Shown: positions 1 through 7,983, counted from the stretch's first letter. The stretch: DNA of 22,006 nt from Glaciecola sp034112105 (GCA_034112105.1 JAWUVZ010000112.1:1-22006), one strand, 5' to 3'. Made by a program: numbers and translations. The notes: generated from the letters alone by a model not told the origin.

Positions 1-2118
1 CGTAAGAAGAATGAGCCAACTATGTCCCCAGAGGAAAAGAAAGCTTATGAAGCAGCACGTTCGGAAGAAGAGCGCATAAGAAAGCAGCAAGAAGAAGAAA
101 TTCAACGCAAACTCGAAGAAGATGCGAAGAAAGCTGCCGAAGAAGCGCGCAAGCTTTCTGAAGAAAACGATATGCGTTGGAAAGAAGAAGAGATACGTCG
201 CAAGAAGCAGGAAGCTGAAGACGTTCACGTTCATTCCAACCGTTATGCGCAAGAAGCAGAAGACGAACAAGATATGAAAGTTGAACGCACTTCTCGTCGA
301 CGTAAAAAGTCGAAGAAGAATGCGGGAGAAGATCTAAAGCACGGCTTTAACAAGCCAGCACAGCCAGTTGAAAGGGTTGTTAAGATTGGCGAAACCATTA
401 CCGTTGGTGAACTAGCTAGCCGTATGGCTAAGAAAGGCACTGAAGTCATCAAAACGATGATGAAAATGGGTGAAATGGCGACAATCAACCAAATACTTGA
501 TCAAGACACTGCGGTGCTAGTTGTTGAAGAAATGGGCCATAAATATGAGCTTGTTAATGACAATGCACTTGAAGACGAGTTAATTGCTGACTCAGCACAA
601 GGTGACAAAACTACCCGTGCTCCAGTAGTGACTATTATGGGTCACGTTGACCATGGTAAAACGTCGTTGCTAGATTTCATTCGACGCGCGAAAGTGGCTG
701 ACAGTGAAGCTGGCGGTATAACACAGCATATTGGTGCTTATAGTGTAGAGACTGATAACGGTCGTATCACTTTTCTTGATACCCCCGGACATGCCGCGTT
801 TACCGCAATGCGCGCACGTGGTGCAACTGCAACAGATATTGTTATATTGGTTGTTGCAGCTGACGACGGCGTAATGCCGCAAACAAAAGAAGCTGTACAG
901 CATGCTCGTGCAGCGGGCGTACCTTTAATCATCGCAGTTAACAAGATGGATAAAGAAGGTGCAGATCCTGACAGAGTTAGAAACGAATTGTCACAACTCG
1001 ATGTTATTTCTGAAGAGTGGGGCGGAGAGAATCAATTCGTATCTGTGTCAGCTAAAACAGGTCTAGGTATCGACGCATTACTTGAGGCCATTTCATTGCA
1101 AGCTGAATTACTTGACTTGCAAGCGGTAGCAACGGGTCCTGCTCGCGGTATCGTTATTGAGTCACGCTTGGATAAAGGTAGAGGTCCCGTCGCTTCTGTT
1201 CTTATTCAAGAAGGTGAATTGAAAGCTGGTGACATCTTATTATGCGGTGAAGAATACGGTCGTGTTCGAGCTATGCGTGATGAGCATGGACAAGAAATTA
1301 AACTCGCAGGTCCTTCAACACCAGTTGAAGTGCTTGGTTTATCGGGTGTACCTATTGCTGGCGAAAATGCGCTTGTTGTTCAAGATGAACGTAAGGCAAG
1401 AGAAGTTGCAGCAAAACGTCACACTAAACAGCGCGAAGTTAAATTAGCGAAGCAACAGAAAGCTAAACTAGAAAACATGTTTGCGAACATGGAGTCTGGT
1501 GATGTGAGCGAATTGAATGTTGTTCTAAAAGCTGATGTTCAAGGTTCAATTGAAGCGATTGCAGACAGTCTAACCAATCTATCTACAGACGAAGTTAAAG
1601 TTAACATCGTAGGTAGTGGTGTAGGTGGTATTACCGAAACTGACGCAAGTTTAGCGGCAGCATCAAGTGCTATCGTCGTTGGCTTTAACGTTCGTGCCGA
1701 CGCTACTGCGCGCCGTATTATCGAGACTGAAGAAATTGACTTACGTTACTACAGTATTATTTATGAATTGATTGATGAAGTGAAGAAAGCCATGAGCGGT
1801 ATGCTGGCGCCTGAATTCAAACAACAAATCATGGGTATTGCAGAAGTGCGTGATGTATTTAAATCACCGAAGATTGGAGCAATTGCAGGCTGTATGGTCA
1901 CCGAAGGTGTCATTAAGCGCGCTAACCCAATCAGAGTAATTCGTGACAATGTTGTTATTTACGAAGGTGGACTTGAGTCATTACGTCGCTTTAAAGATGA
2001 TGTTCAGGAAGTTAAGAAAGGTATCGAGTGTGGTATCGGTGTTAAAAACTATAACGATGTTAAAGTTGGCGACCAGATCGAAGTATTCGAAGTCGTTGAA
2101 GTCAAAAGAGAAATCTAA
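1..2118 (+). CDS. infB: Translation initiation factor IF-2 (5' end outside window)
   Basis: IF-2 is the GTPase that places fMet-tRNA on the 30S subunit and promotes 50S joining. The frame is open from base 1, so the gene begins before the window and the Met at 22 is not the real start. About 705 residues are present; roughly 180 N-terminal residues are missing compared with a typical gammaproteobacterial IF-2. The visible part opens with a Lys/Glu-rich helical linker. The GTPase domain follows, with G1 GHVDHGKT (bases 640-663), G3 DTPGH (778-792), G4 NKMD (940-951) and G5 SAK (from 1048). The beta-barrel and C-terminal fMet-tRNA-binding domains run to the stop. It is the first gene of an infB-rbfA-truB-rpsO order, as in E. 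coli. A hairpin terminator lies about 65 bases after its stop. Identification is certain. Confidence 0.98.
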   Translation, partial: RKKNEPTMSPEEKKAYEAARSEEERIRKQQEEEIQRKLEEDAKKAAEEARKLSEENDMRWKEEEIRRKKQEAEDVHVHSNRYAQEAEDEQDMKVERTSRRRKKSKKNAGEDLKHGFNKPAQPVERVVKIGETITVGELASRMAKKGTEVIKTMMKMGEMATINQILDQDTAVLVVEEMGHKYELVNDNALEDELIADSAQGDKTTRAPVVTIMGHVDHGKTSLLDFIRRAKVADSEAGGITQHIGAYSVETDNGRITFLDTPGHAAFTAMRARGATATDIVILVVAADDGVMPQTKEAVQHARAAGVPLIIAVNKMDKEGADPDRVRNELSQLDVISEEWGGENQFVSVSAKTGLGIDALLEAISLQAELLDLQAVATGPARGIVIESRLDKGRGPVASVLIQEGELKAGDILLCGEEYGRVRAMRDEHGQEIKLAGPSTPVEVLGLSGVPIAGENALVVQDERKAREVAAKRHTKQREVKLAKQQKAKLENMFANMESGDVSELNVVLKADVQGSIEAIADSLTNLSTDEVKVNIVGSGVGGITETDASLAAASSAIVVGFNVRADATARRIIETEEIDLRYYSIIYELIDEVKKAMSGMLAPEFKQQIMGIAEVRDVFKSPKIGAIAGCMVTEGVIKRANPIRVIRDNVVIYEGGLESLRRFKDDVQEVKKGIECGIGVKNYNDVKVGDQIEVFEVVEVKREI

Positions 2119-2184
2119 AAGACTGCTTAACGAAAAGATAATGCATTATTTTTGTAGCTTATAAATAATGTATAGAAACCAAAT

Positions 2185-2211
2185 ACGGAGGCTTTTAGCC
2201 TCCGTTTTTTT
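2185..2211 (+). terminator. Rho-independent terminator between infB and rbfA
   Basis: A perfect 8-bp stem (ACGGAGGC, 2185-2192, with GCCTCCGT, 2198-2205) closes a 5-base loop and runs into a T tract ending at 2211. It lies inside what is usually one operon, so it probably reduces rather than abolishes readthrough into rbfA. That last point is inference. Confidence 0.85.
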
Positions 2212-2250
2212 CATTGCGCCGTTGTGTGCAATTGAAATTAGGAGAATAAA

Positions 2251-2646
2251 ATGCCTAGAGAATTTTCTCGGACAGATCGAGTCGGTCAACAAGTCCATAA
2301 AGAAATTGCCAGTATCTTACAAAATGAATTTAAACATCGCGAACCTGAAGTAGGTATGATCACTATATCAAGTGTTGAAGTTTCTCGAGACCTAGCGCAC
2401 GCTAAAATCTATGTGACTTTCTACAACAGTGATGAAGAAAAAATTAAGGACGACTTAATTCGACTACAAGATGCAAAAGGCTTCATTCGCACAGTGCTTG
2501 CTAAACGTATTCGTATGCGCGCTGTACCAGCAGTTCACTTTTTTAGAGATGAATCTATTACTGAAGGTATTCGTATTTCGACTTTGGTTAATCAAGCTAG
2601 AGCGAAGGATGAAGCAAAAGCAAAAGATACTTCTGAAGACGAGTAG
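2251..2646 (+). CDS. rbfA: 30S ribosome-binding factor A
   Basis: RbfA is a small KH-fold protein that binds the immature 30S subunit and helps 16S rRNA maturation, notably the 5' helix, and cold adaptation. The 131-residue product is close to the E. coli length (133). It starts in the usual way, with a short basic segment on the pattern REFSRTDRVGQQVHKEIA. The KH core follows (around 'ITISSVEVSRDLAHAKIYV'), then the conserved 'RMRAVPAVHF' stretch and a charged tail. The ATG is preceded by a good Shine-Dalgarno (TAGGAG, about 2240-2245). It follows infB across a 132-base gap holding a terminator and is followed 15 bases later by truB. Without a strong promoter visible in the gap, expression probably depends partly on readthrough from infB. 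Confidence 0.97.
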   Translation: MPREFSRTDRVGQQVHKEIASILQNEFKHREPEVGMITISSVEVSRDLAHAKIYVTFYNSDEEKIKDDLIRLQDAKGFIRTVLAKRIRMRAVPAVHFFRDESITEGIRISTLVNQARAKDEAKAKDTSEDE

Positions 2647-2661
2647 AGATTAAAGTAGAAC

Positions 2662-3624
2662 ATGGCAAGAAGAAAAAAAGGCAGGGCGATTAATGGCGTC
2701 GTTCTTGTAGATAAGTATAGCGGTGAGTCATCTAATTTTATTTTGCAGCAAGTCAAACGTTTATATGGTGCGGCGAAAGCAGGTCATACCGGCGCGCTTG
2801 ACCCGCTAGCAACTGGCATGCTGCCAATCTGCCTAGGCGAGGCAACTAAGTTCTCTCAATTTTTGTTAGACGCAGATAAAACTTATATAGTGACGGCAAA
2901 GCTGGGCGAACGAACTGATACATCAGACTCAGACGGCGATATTGTGGAAACTAAAGCGGTTAATGTGACAAGGGAATTTATTGATTCTGCTGTTGAGGCT
3001 TTTCGGGGACCCATTAAGCAAGTTCCATCTATGTTTTCAGCACTTAAACATAAAGGTAAACCTCTTTATTTTTATGCAAGGCAAGGTATTGTTATTGAAC
3101 GCGAAGCTCGTGATATTACCATTCACTCATTAACAGTGCTGCGCTATGAAAATAATGAACTGGATATGCAAATAGCTTGTTCAAAAGGTACTTACATTCG
3201 TTCTTTGGTGGATGATTTAGGACAGGCATTAGGTTGTGGTGCGCACGTTACGATGCTGAGGCGTACAAAAGTTGCAGACTACCCAAGTAAAAATATGATT
3301 ACCGTTGAAGAGTTACAACACCTATCAGAAGATTTGTCAGTAGACCGAGAATTTCGTAATTTTGATAGGTTGGATGCATTGTTATTACCAACTGATACCG
3401 CAGTTTCAAATCTTCCAACCTTTAATGCAACCGACGATAGCATTGAGCGTTTTTTGCACGGACAAGAGATACTTGAAGATAATCAATTTGTTAAAAATGA
3501 TCTAGTTAGAATTTATCGTGATTCAGATAATCGTTTTTATGGTATGGCAGAAGTCGATATCGGCGGAAATCTGCAACCTAAGAGAGTCGTGGTTTACAAA
3601 GAAAGCTATTTCGGCGAAAACTAA
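2662..3624 (+). CDS. truB: tRNA pseudouridine(55) synthase
   Basis: TruB isomerises U55 in the T-loop of elongator tRNAs and also acts as a tRNA chaperone. The 320-residue length fits the family. The catalytic motif GHTGALDPLATG is intact with the nucleophile at D47. The tyrosine equivalent to E. coli Y76 is present (Y75, in ADKTY), as are RTDTSD and the GTYIR motif. The C-terminal part aligns with the PUA-like domain, including the late 'LQPKRVVVYKE' strand. One oddity is motif I, which reads DKYSGESS where most TruB proteins have DKPxGxSS, so the usual Pro is Tyr. The ATG lies 15 bases after rbfA with only a weak ribosome site, consistent with translational coupling. Confidence 0.97.
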   Translation: MARRKKGRAINGVVLVDKYSGESSNFILQQVKRLYGAAKAGHTGALDPLATGMLPICLGEATKFSQFLLDADKTYIVTAKLGERTDTSDSDGDIVETKAVNVTREFIDSAVEAFRGPIKQVPSMFSALKHKGKPLYFYARQGIVIEREARDITIHSLTVLRYENNELDMQIACSKGTYIRSLVDDLGQALGCGAHVTMLRRTKVADYPSKNMITVEELQHLSEDLSVDREFRNFDRLDALLLPTDTAVSNLPTFNATDDSIERFLHGQEILEDNQFVKNDLVRIYRDSDNRFYGMAEVDIGGNLQPKRVVVYKESYFGEN

Positions 3625-3634
3625 GCTAAAGCAC

Positions 3635-3662
3635 TTGTTTATTATCGCTTCATGGGAATAAT
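3635..3662 (+). promoter_or_regulatory. Candidate rpsO promoter with GC-rich discriminator
   Basis: In the truB-rpsO gap, TTGTTT (3635-3640) and AATAAT (3657-3662, 5 of 6 to consensus) are spaced by 16 bases. The discriminator after the -10 reads ACGCGCTC, the GC-rich type linked to stringent control of ribosomal promoters. A start near 3669 would give a leader of about 70 bases. E. coli also has a promoter here. Assigned by eye only. Confidence 0.5.
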
Positions 3663-3739
3663 ACGCGCTCTTTTTGGCATGACTGAATTAGTGATCGGCA
3701 TGCTGTTGTTTAAACCATCTATCTACATTGGAGATAACT

Positions 3740-4009
3740 ATGTCACTAACTACAGAAGAAATCGCAACAATCATATCTGAGTACGGCGTTAAAGAGGGTG
3801 ATACTGGTTCACCAGAAGTTCAAGTTGCCTTGTTAAGTAATAACATCAACAAACTTCAAGGTCACTTTAAAGAGCACAAGAAAGACCACCATTCACGTCG
3901 TGGTTTATTACGTATGGTTAGTCAACGCAGAACGTTACTTGATTACCTAAAAGGTAAAAATGTTGAACGCTACCAAAATCTTATTAAGCGTTTAGGCCTA
4001 CGTCGTTAA
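3740..4009 (+). CDS. rpsO: 30S ribosomal protein S15
   Basis: S15 binds the central domain of 16S rRNA early in 30S assembly and forms bridge B4 with the 50S subunit. From the ATG at 3740 the product is 89 residues, exactly the E. coli length. The hallmark DTGSPEVQVALL, 'DHHSRRGLLRMV' and 'RRTLLDYLK' segments are all present. A longer frame from a TTG at 3728 is rejected because the Shine-Dalgarno GGAG (3730-3733) sits just before the ATG. In E. coli S15 represses its own translation through a leader pseudoknot; the roughly 70-base leader leaves room for this, but I have not shown such a fold. It is followed by a strong terminator and then by a convergent gene, not by pnp. Confidence 0.98.
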   Translation: MSLTTEEIATIISEYGVKEGDTGSPEVQVALLSNNINKLQGHFKEHKKDHHSRRGLLRMVSQRRTLLDYLKGKNVERYQNLIKRLGLRR

Positions 4010-4026
4010 TTCGGCAGCTTAACGTA

Positions 4027-4066
4027 AGACATAAAAAAAGCACCTTAGGGTGCTTTTTTTATGTCT
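4027..4066. terminator. Strong bidirectional terminator after rpsO
   Basis: A perfect 18-bp stem (4027-4044 with 4049-4066) has a GCACC/GGTGC core, a 4-base loop (TTAG) and A7/T7 arms. It therefore has a T tract in either direction. It separates rpsO from the convergent gene ending at 4158 and should stop transcription from both sides. Confidence 0.92.
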
Positions 4067-4157
4067 GATTATACGTAATTTTTGAGTCTAATACCGTTAT
4101 TCGCTGCGTACGCAATTAACAATTTGGTTATATACTTACTCAAGGAAATAAGTATTT

Positions 4158-4874
4158 TTAGACTGTTTTCTTTGCGATTTCCTGTAACAACGACTCCAAA
4201 TCAGAAATCTTTTCAAGTAGCGTTGAATTTTTTGATTCTAAATTTTTAACCTTATCACTTAGCATTTTTATTTGATTACTTACTTTTGCACCTGTTTGTT
4301 CAGCATTAACATTCACTACCAGAATATCGTTGGCCTGAGTTGATAACTTTTCATTTAATCCGTTTATGCGGTTTAACATCTGTTGAATATTAGCAGTCGC
4401 CTCGTCAAGCGTAACCTGGATGTTTTTAATATCAGTACCAAGATTTCCCTTTGTACTTACTAAATCGTTATTCAAGGTCTTTATTTCTTCCTGATTGCGT
4501 CTCCAAGCCGACGCCCACAATTTGTCCATCTGGCCCCATAGATCTTCAGTTCTTTCGGCTAACTCAGTGACTTTCACGCTGAGCGCCACCGTTGAGTTAC
4601 CCATCTCTTCATCTGTTGCAGATAAACGTTGTTCGAGGGACTTGAGCCTACTTTCCGTATTTACCGCCACGGTATTAGCTTGTTCCAACTGCGTGTACAG
4701 ATAAATACAACCGACACTGGCACTTATAGCAACAACCAATACAATCGACATGAATACATTTGAACCACTTGATATTGAATTAGATTCTGGCGGCTCTGGA
4801 GGTCTTTTACCTATTGGACGACGTTCATCAACTTCAATATTAATGGGCGCAAAATCTTTATCATTTTGTGACAT
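4158..4874 (-). CDS. Membrane-anchored coiled-coil protein, function unknown
   Basis: I do not recognise this family. The 238-residue product has a polar, Pro-rich N-terminus (about residues 1-38). One strong membrane helix follows (about 40-62, FMSIVLVVAISASVGCIYLY). The rest is a long run of heptad-like, Gln/Asn/Glu/Lys-rich sequence to the C-terminus, predicted to be almost all coiled coil. The N-terminus is probably cytoplasmic and the coil periplasmic. A Trp-rich patch (near 'DLWGQMDKLWASAWRR') interrupts the coil and is likely a conserved feature. It is transcribed convergently to rpsO and divergently from the GGDEF/EAL gene, with 223 bases between. Codon use looks like the neighbours. 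The start has only a weak ribosome site (AAGAAA). The layout suggests a structural or envelope role, which is inference only. Confidence 0.8.
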   Translation of the reverse strand: MSQNDKDFAPINIEVDERRPIGKRPPEPPESNSISSGSNVFMSIVLVVAISASVGCIYLYTQLEQANTVAVNTESRLKSLEQRLSATDEEMGNSTVALSVKVTELAERTEDLWGQMDKLWASAWRRNQEEIKTLNNDLVSTKGNLGTDIKNIQVTLDEATANIQQMLNRINGLNEKLSTQANDILVVNVNAEQTGAKVSNQIKMLSDKVKNLESKNSTLLEKISDLESLLQEIAKKTV

Positions 4875-5033
4875 ATGTGTAATTTCTTATAGTATTAAGC
4901 TTCTATTGATATGGTAAATCAAAATTTCAAACTATTCATGTTTAAATTTAGCTAACCGTCATATTTTTAACCGAGATTCAATGATTTATAGGTATAATTC
5001 TGAGCGCGTAAACATGGATATAAGGTATAGACA

Positions 5034-5088
5034 TCGATACTCAAATAACATATATTGCGGACCGAGTTCTTAGAATATCGAGTATCGA
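5034..5088 (+). repeat. 9-bp inverted repeat before the GGDEF/EAL start
   Basis: TCGATACTC (5034-5042) is exactly matched by its reverse complement GAGTATCGA (5080-5088), 37 bases apart and ending 9 bases before the ATG at 5098. In RNA it could form a 9-bp stem at the start site. In DNA it could be a paired operator. No c-di-GMP riboswitch core is visible. Confidence 0.45.
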
Positions 5089-5097
5089 ATATATTAT

Positions 5098-7515
5098 ATG
5101 AAGTTGACCAGTAAAATATCGTTTACATTAGGTATACGAACGCTCATATTAGTATTAATGCTAGGGTTTGCCATGTCTTTTTTACAAACCTACATCGACT
5201 TTAAAAACAGACGAGCAGAAGTAAACGCATCCATTGAGTCAATTATTGATGCATCAAAGGATTCTGCCAAGAACGCTGTTTGGAACTTAGACAACGATTT
5301 AGCTGCACTGGTCATTAAAGGCCTTACTTATTTTAATCATTTTTCCTATGTTGCCATCTTAGATGAATGCGACAATGTCCTAGCTCAATCAAACGATAAA
5401 GAGTTAGAGCAATTCAACAAGGTTCTGGCATTTTTTTTAGTCCCTAATATTAAAGAATACATTGTCCCCTTAATCGAGTCTGATTCATCAAAAGTCAGTT
5501 CTGCTGAATTACCACTAGAATCTGGAAAAATGCTCGTTCGAATAAATATACATTCTTCACTCAGTGATGTTTATGAGCGAGCGATAAGAACCTTTATTAT
5601 CTCACTTGCTGGCTATATTTTTATATCCCTCACACTAGTTTTACTCTATCACTTTAGTTTAGCTGCGCCGCTTATGCGCCTAGCTAGCCGTTTTGAAAGA
5701 GTAAACACGTCATCTTTTACTGAACAGTCGATTAGCAAAATTAGAGGTCATGAGTCGGATGAATTTAGTAAAATTATTGATTCAGCAAATGATTTATTAG
5801 GACGAATAGCATCAAGTCAAACTCTCCTGACTCAACGTAGTCAGCGTTTTAGACTAATCCTTGATACTGCCCCCGCGATTATTTATTCATTGGACAATGA
5901 GGGTAAGTTTGTATTTGCCAATAAAGCGACTGCGTCATTCTATGGTTTCTCTATATTTGAGCTAAAAGGAAAGTTAGCGTCTGAAATTATTCAGCCTGTT
6001 GATCCCGGTTTAATGAAGGTTTTGGATAAGTTTATAATGGATAATTCACGACAGATGAATCTGATATTAGATACTTATGATGCGCAAAAAATGAAATGCG
6101 TGATGGAAATGTCGCTTGTAAAATTCCATACATACGATGGCCAAAGTATTTTAGTAGTAGGCAACGATGTCACAAAACGCGTTGTTGCCGAAGAGAAAAT
6201 TGAAAATTTAGCATATTGTGATTCACTCACAAACTTACCAAATCGTAACAAAGTATATGAAATATTAAACGCTCAAAATATTACAGTGTCAAATAGTCAA
6301 TTCCAAGTGGCTATATTGGCCGACTTAGATCAATTTAAGCGAATTAACGATACGTTGAGCCATAGTGTTGGCGACCAACTAATTATTAAGTTAGCAGAGC
6401 GATTATCAACTGAATTTAAGGATATCGGTTTTGTTGCGCGCTTGGGCGCTGATGAATTTCTACTGCACAGTGAGCAGCTATCTAGTAATAGAGAGATAGC
6501 CAATTCAACTGCGTTTGAACTAGCTGAAAAACTAAGAAAATGTGTGAATAGAGAAATTGACATTGGATTTCACAGCTATAATTTGTCTGCAAGTTTAGGT
6601 GTAGTTGTTTTTAAGCCTGGTTTTGAAACAGCTGATGAAATTTTGCAGTATGCAGATACTGCTATGTACGAATCTAAAAAAGCGGGTCGTAATTGCTCAA
6701 CATTGTTTATAGATAAAATGGCAACGGAAGCGGCTAAATTACTTAAGTTAGAACGCGATATAAGTACTGCAATTATTAAAGATGAATTCTTCTTCGTTCT
6801 TCAGCCATTGATATCATCTGTAACCATGGAAGTTACTTCGGCAGAAGCGCTAATTCGCTGGCAGCGAGATGATACGATCGTTGCGCCTGACGATTTCATT
6901 CCATTTCTTGAAGAAAGCGAGTTGATCATTGATGTGGGTGACAGAATGCTAACCAAAGTGTGCGAATTTTTAGCGCAATTGAAACAGCAGGGACTTTTGG
7001 CTGCTTCTTTTAAAATCGCTGTCAACATTAGTGGTAAGCAATTGTCAAAAAGCAATTTCATAGACAAAGTAACTAATGTGTTGAGAAAATATCAGATTGC
7101 TGGTCATTATCTTGAATTTGAAATCACCGAAAGCGTCGCGCTAGACAATCTAAAAGACACTATAAATAAAATAAATCAATTAAAAAAAATCGGTATCAGT
7201 TTTAGCCTGGACGATTTCGGTACGGGCTATAGTTCACTTAGTCATTTAAAAGATTTACCGGTTGATAAACTGAAAATTGACCAGTCATTTATTAATGATA
7301 TTAATGTTGATAAACAAGATGAAAATCTCGTTAAGGCAATTCTTCAACTTGCTGTCAACCTGGATATTGTTACTGTTGCCGAAGGGGTTGAAACAAAGGA
7401 ACAAGTAGAGTGGCTAAAAGAAAATGGAAGCATGTTATTACAAGGTTACTATTTCAGTCGGCCAATCTTACCTGCTCAATTCGTTGATAAATATTTAACT
7501 CCAAATATAAAATAA
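5098..7515 (+). CDS. Membrane PAS-GGDEF-EAL protein, probable c-di-GMP phosphodiesterase
   Basis: This is an 805-residue inner-membrane signalling protein that should act on cyclic di-GMP. A membrane helix lies near residues 13-33. A periplasmic sensor region follows, then a second helix (about 165-187), a HAMP-like linker (about 188-240), a PAS domain (about 250-360), GGDEF (about 370-545) and EAL (about 560-795). The GGDEF signature is GADEF at 450-454, and no RxxD inhibitory site lies upstream, so cyclase activity is doubtful. The EAL domain keeps EALIRW (583-588), the Asn of NISGKQL, the Glu of FEITES, DDFGTGYSS (705-713), the Lys of KLKID and AEGVET (761-766), so it is probably an active phosphodiesterase. 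The ATG lacks a clear Shine-Dalgarno, but the hydrophobic N-terminus supports this start. It appears monocistronic. Confidence 0.93.
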   Translation: MKLTSKISFTLGIRTLILVLMLGFAMSFLQTYIDFKNRRAEVNASIESIIDASKDSAKNAVWNLDNDLAALVIKGLTYFNHFSYVAILDECDNVLAQSNDKELEQFNKVLAFFLVPNIKEYIVPLIESDSSKVSSAELPLESGKMLVRINIHSSLSDVYERAIRTFIISLAGYIFISLTLVLLYHFSLAAPLMRLASRFERVNTSSFTEQSISKIRGHESDEFSKIIDSANDLLGRIASSQTLLTQRSQRFRLILDTAPAIIYSLDNEGKFVFANKATASFYGFSIFELKGKLASEIIQPVDPGLMKVLDKFIMDNSRQMNLILDTYDAQKMKCVMEMSLVKFHTYDGQSILVVGNDVTKRVVAEEKIENLAYCDSLTNLPNRNKVYEILNAQNITVSNSQFQVAILADLDQFKRINDTLSHSVGDQLIIKLAERLSTEFKDIGFVARLGADEFLLHSEQLSSNREIANSTAFELAEKLRKCVNREIDIGFHSYNLSASLGVVVFKPGFETADEILQYADTAMYESKKAGRNCSTLFIDKMATEAAKLLKLERDISTAIIKDEFFFVLQPLISSVTMEVTSAEALIRWQRDDTIVAPDDFIPFLEESELIIDVGDRMLTKVCEFLAQLKQQGLLAASFKIAVNISGKQLSKSNFIDKVTNVLRKYQIAGHYLEFEITESVALDNLKDTINKINQLKKIGISFSLDDFGTGYSSLSHLKDLPVDKLKIDQSFINDINVDKQDENLVKAILQLAVNLDIVTVAEGVETKEQVEWLKENGSMLLQGYYFSRPILPAQFVDKYLTPNIK

Positions 7516-7592
7516 TTTACTGTGTTCTATTTTCTTAACGAACATTCTCCAATGAAATAGACTAATGTATTTTCTGCATATTGAATTTGAAC

Positions 7593-7621
7593 AAAAAAAG
7601 ACGCTAAAAAGCGTCTTTTTT
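7593..7621. terminator. Terminator of ssrA, also usable by the GGDEF/EAL gene
   Basis: The stem AGACGCT (7599-7605) / AGCGTCT (7610-7616) has a 4-base loop and A and T tracts on its two flanks. Read on the minus strand it lies just after the tmRNA 3' end. Read on the plus strand it follows the gene ending at 7515. It works on paper in both directions. Confidence 0.88.
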
Positions 7622-7625
7622 AAAT

Positions 7626-7983
7626 TGGTGGAGCTGGCGGGAATTGAACCCGCGTCCAGAAAGCGTCAACCTTTGGTACTACATGCTTAGTTTGTCATTT
7701 ATTTAATCCTATGGACCCCGACAAACAGGGTTCCTTCGGACTGGCCTAATACTATTTCGCGGTTCAACCTTAGACAAGTCTCCCTCGCTATTTCACTAGT
7801 ATGACCTTCCGTACCTCAGTTAGTGAAAAGAACTTGAGTGGAAGGGCCTATGCAGGGTATTAAGCTGCTAGTGCGTAGTTTTCGTCGTTTGCGACTATTT
7901 TTTTGCGGCTTTTTTAAGAGGCCAGCCGCACCTCTGCATGCACCTCCAGCATCATTGAATCCTGTCGAATCCAGAGCAGCCCC
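7626..7983 (-). ncRNA. ssrA: Transfer-messenger RNA (tmRNA)
   Basis: tmRNA with SmpB rescues ribosomes stalled on broken mRNAs and tags the nascent protein for degradation. On the minus strand the RNA begins GGGGCTGCTCTGGATTCGAC at 7983 and ends with the T-arm GGTTCAATTCCCGCC and AGCTCCACCA at 7626, so CCA is encoded. The 5' GGGGCTG pairs with 3' CAGCTCC to close the acceptor stem. The length of 358 nt is close to E. coli (363). The resume codon is GCA, and the tag reading frame (7892 down to 7860, including TAA) encodes ANDENYALAA, identical to the E. coli tag. The single-piece form is the standard bacterial layout. A TATAAT -10 box lies upstream and a terminator directly downstream. Confidence 0.98.

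Noticed and set aside
22..360. Imperfect AAGAAG-type repeats as a tandem repeat locus
   Set aside because: These encode the Lys/Glu-rich linker of IF-2 and are ordinary for that region.
2168..2353. 61-codon plus-strand frame across the infB-rbfA terminator
   Set aside because: It crosses the terminator hairpin and the rbfA ribosome site and overlaps rbfA in another frame. There is no recognisable sequence.
3728..3739. TTG start giving S15 four extra residues
   Set aside because: The GGAG ribosome site would fall inside the coding region, and the ATG at 3740 gives the exact family length.
4875..5097. c-di-GMP riboswitch upstream of the GGDEF/EAL gene
   Set aside because: The conserved GEMM core sequences are not present in this gap; only the simple inverted repeat is.
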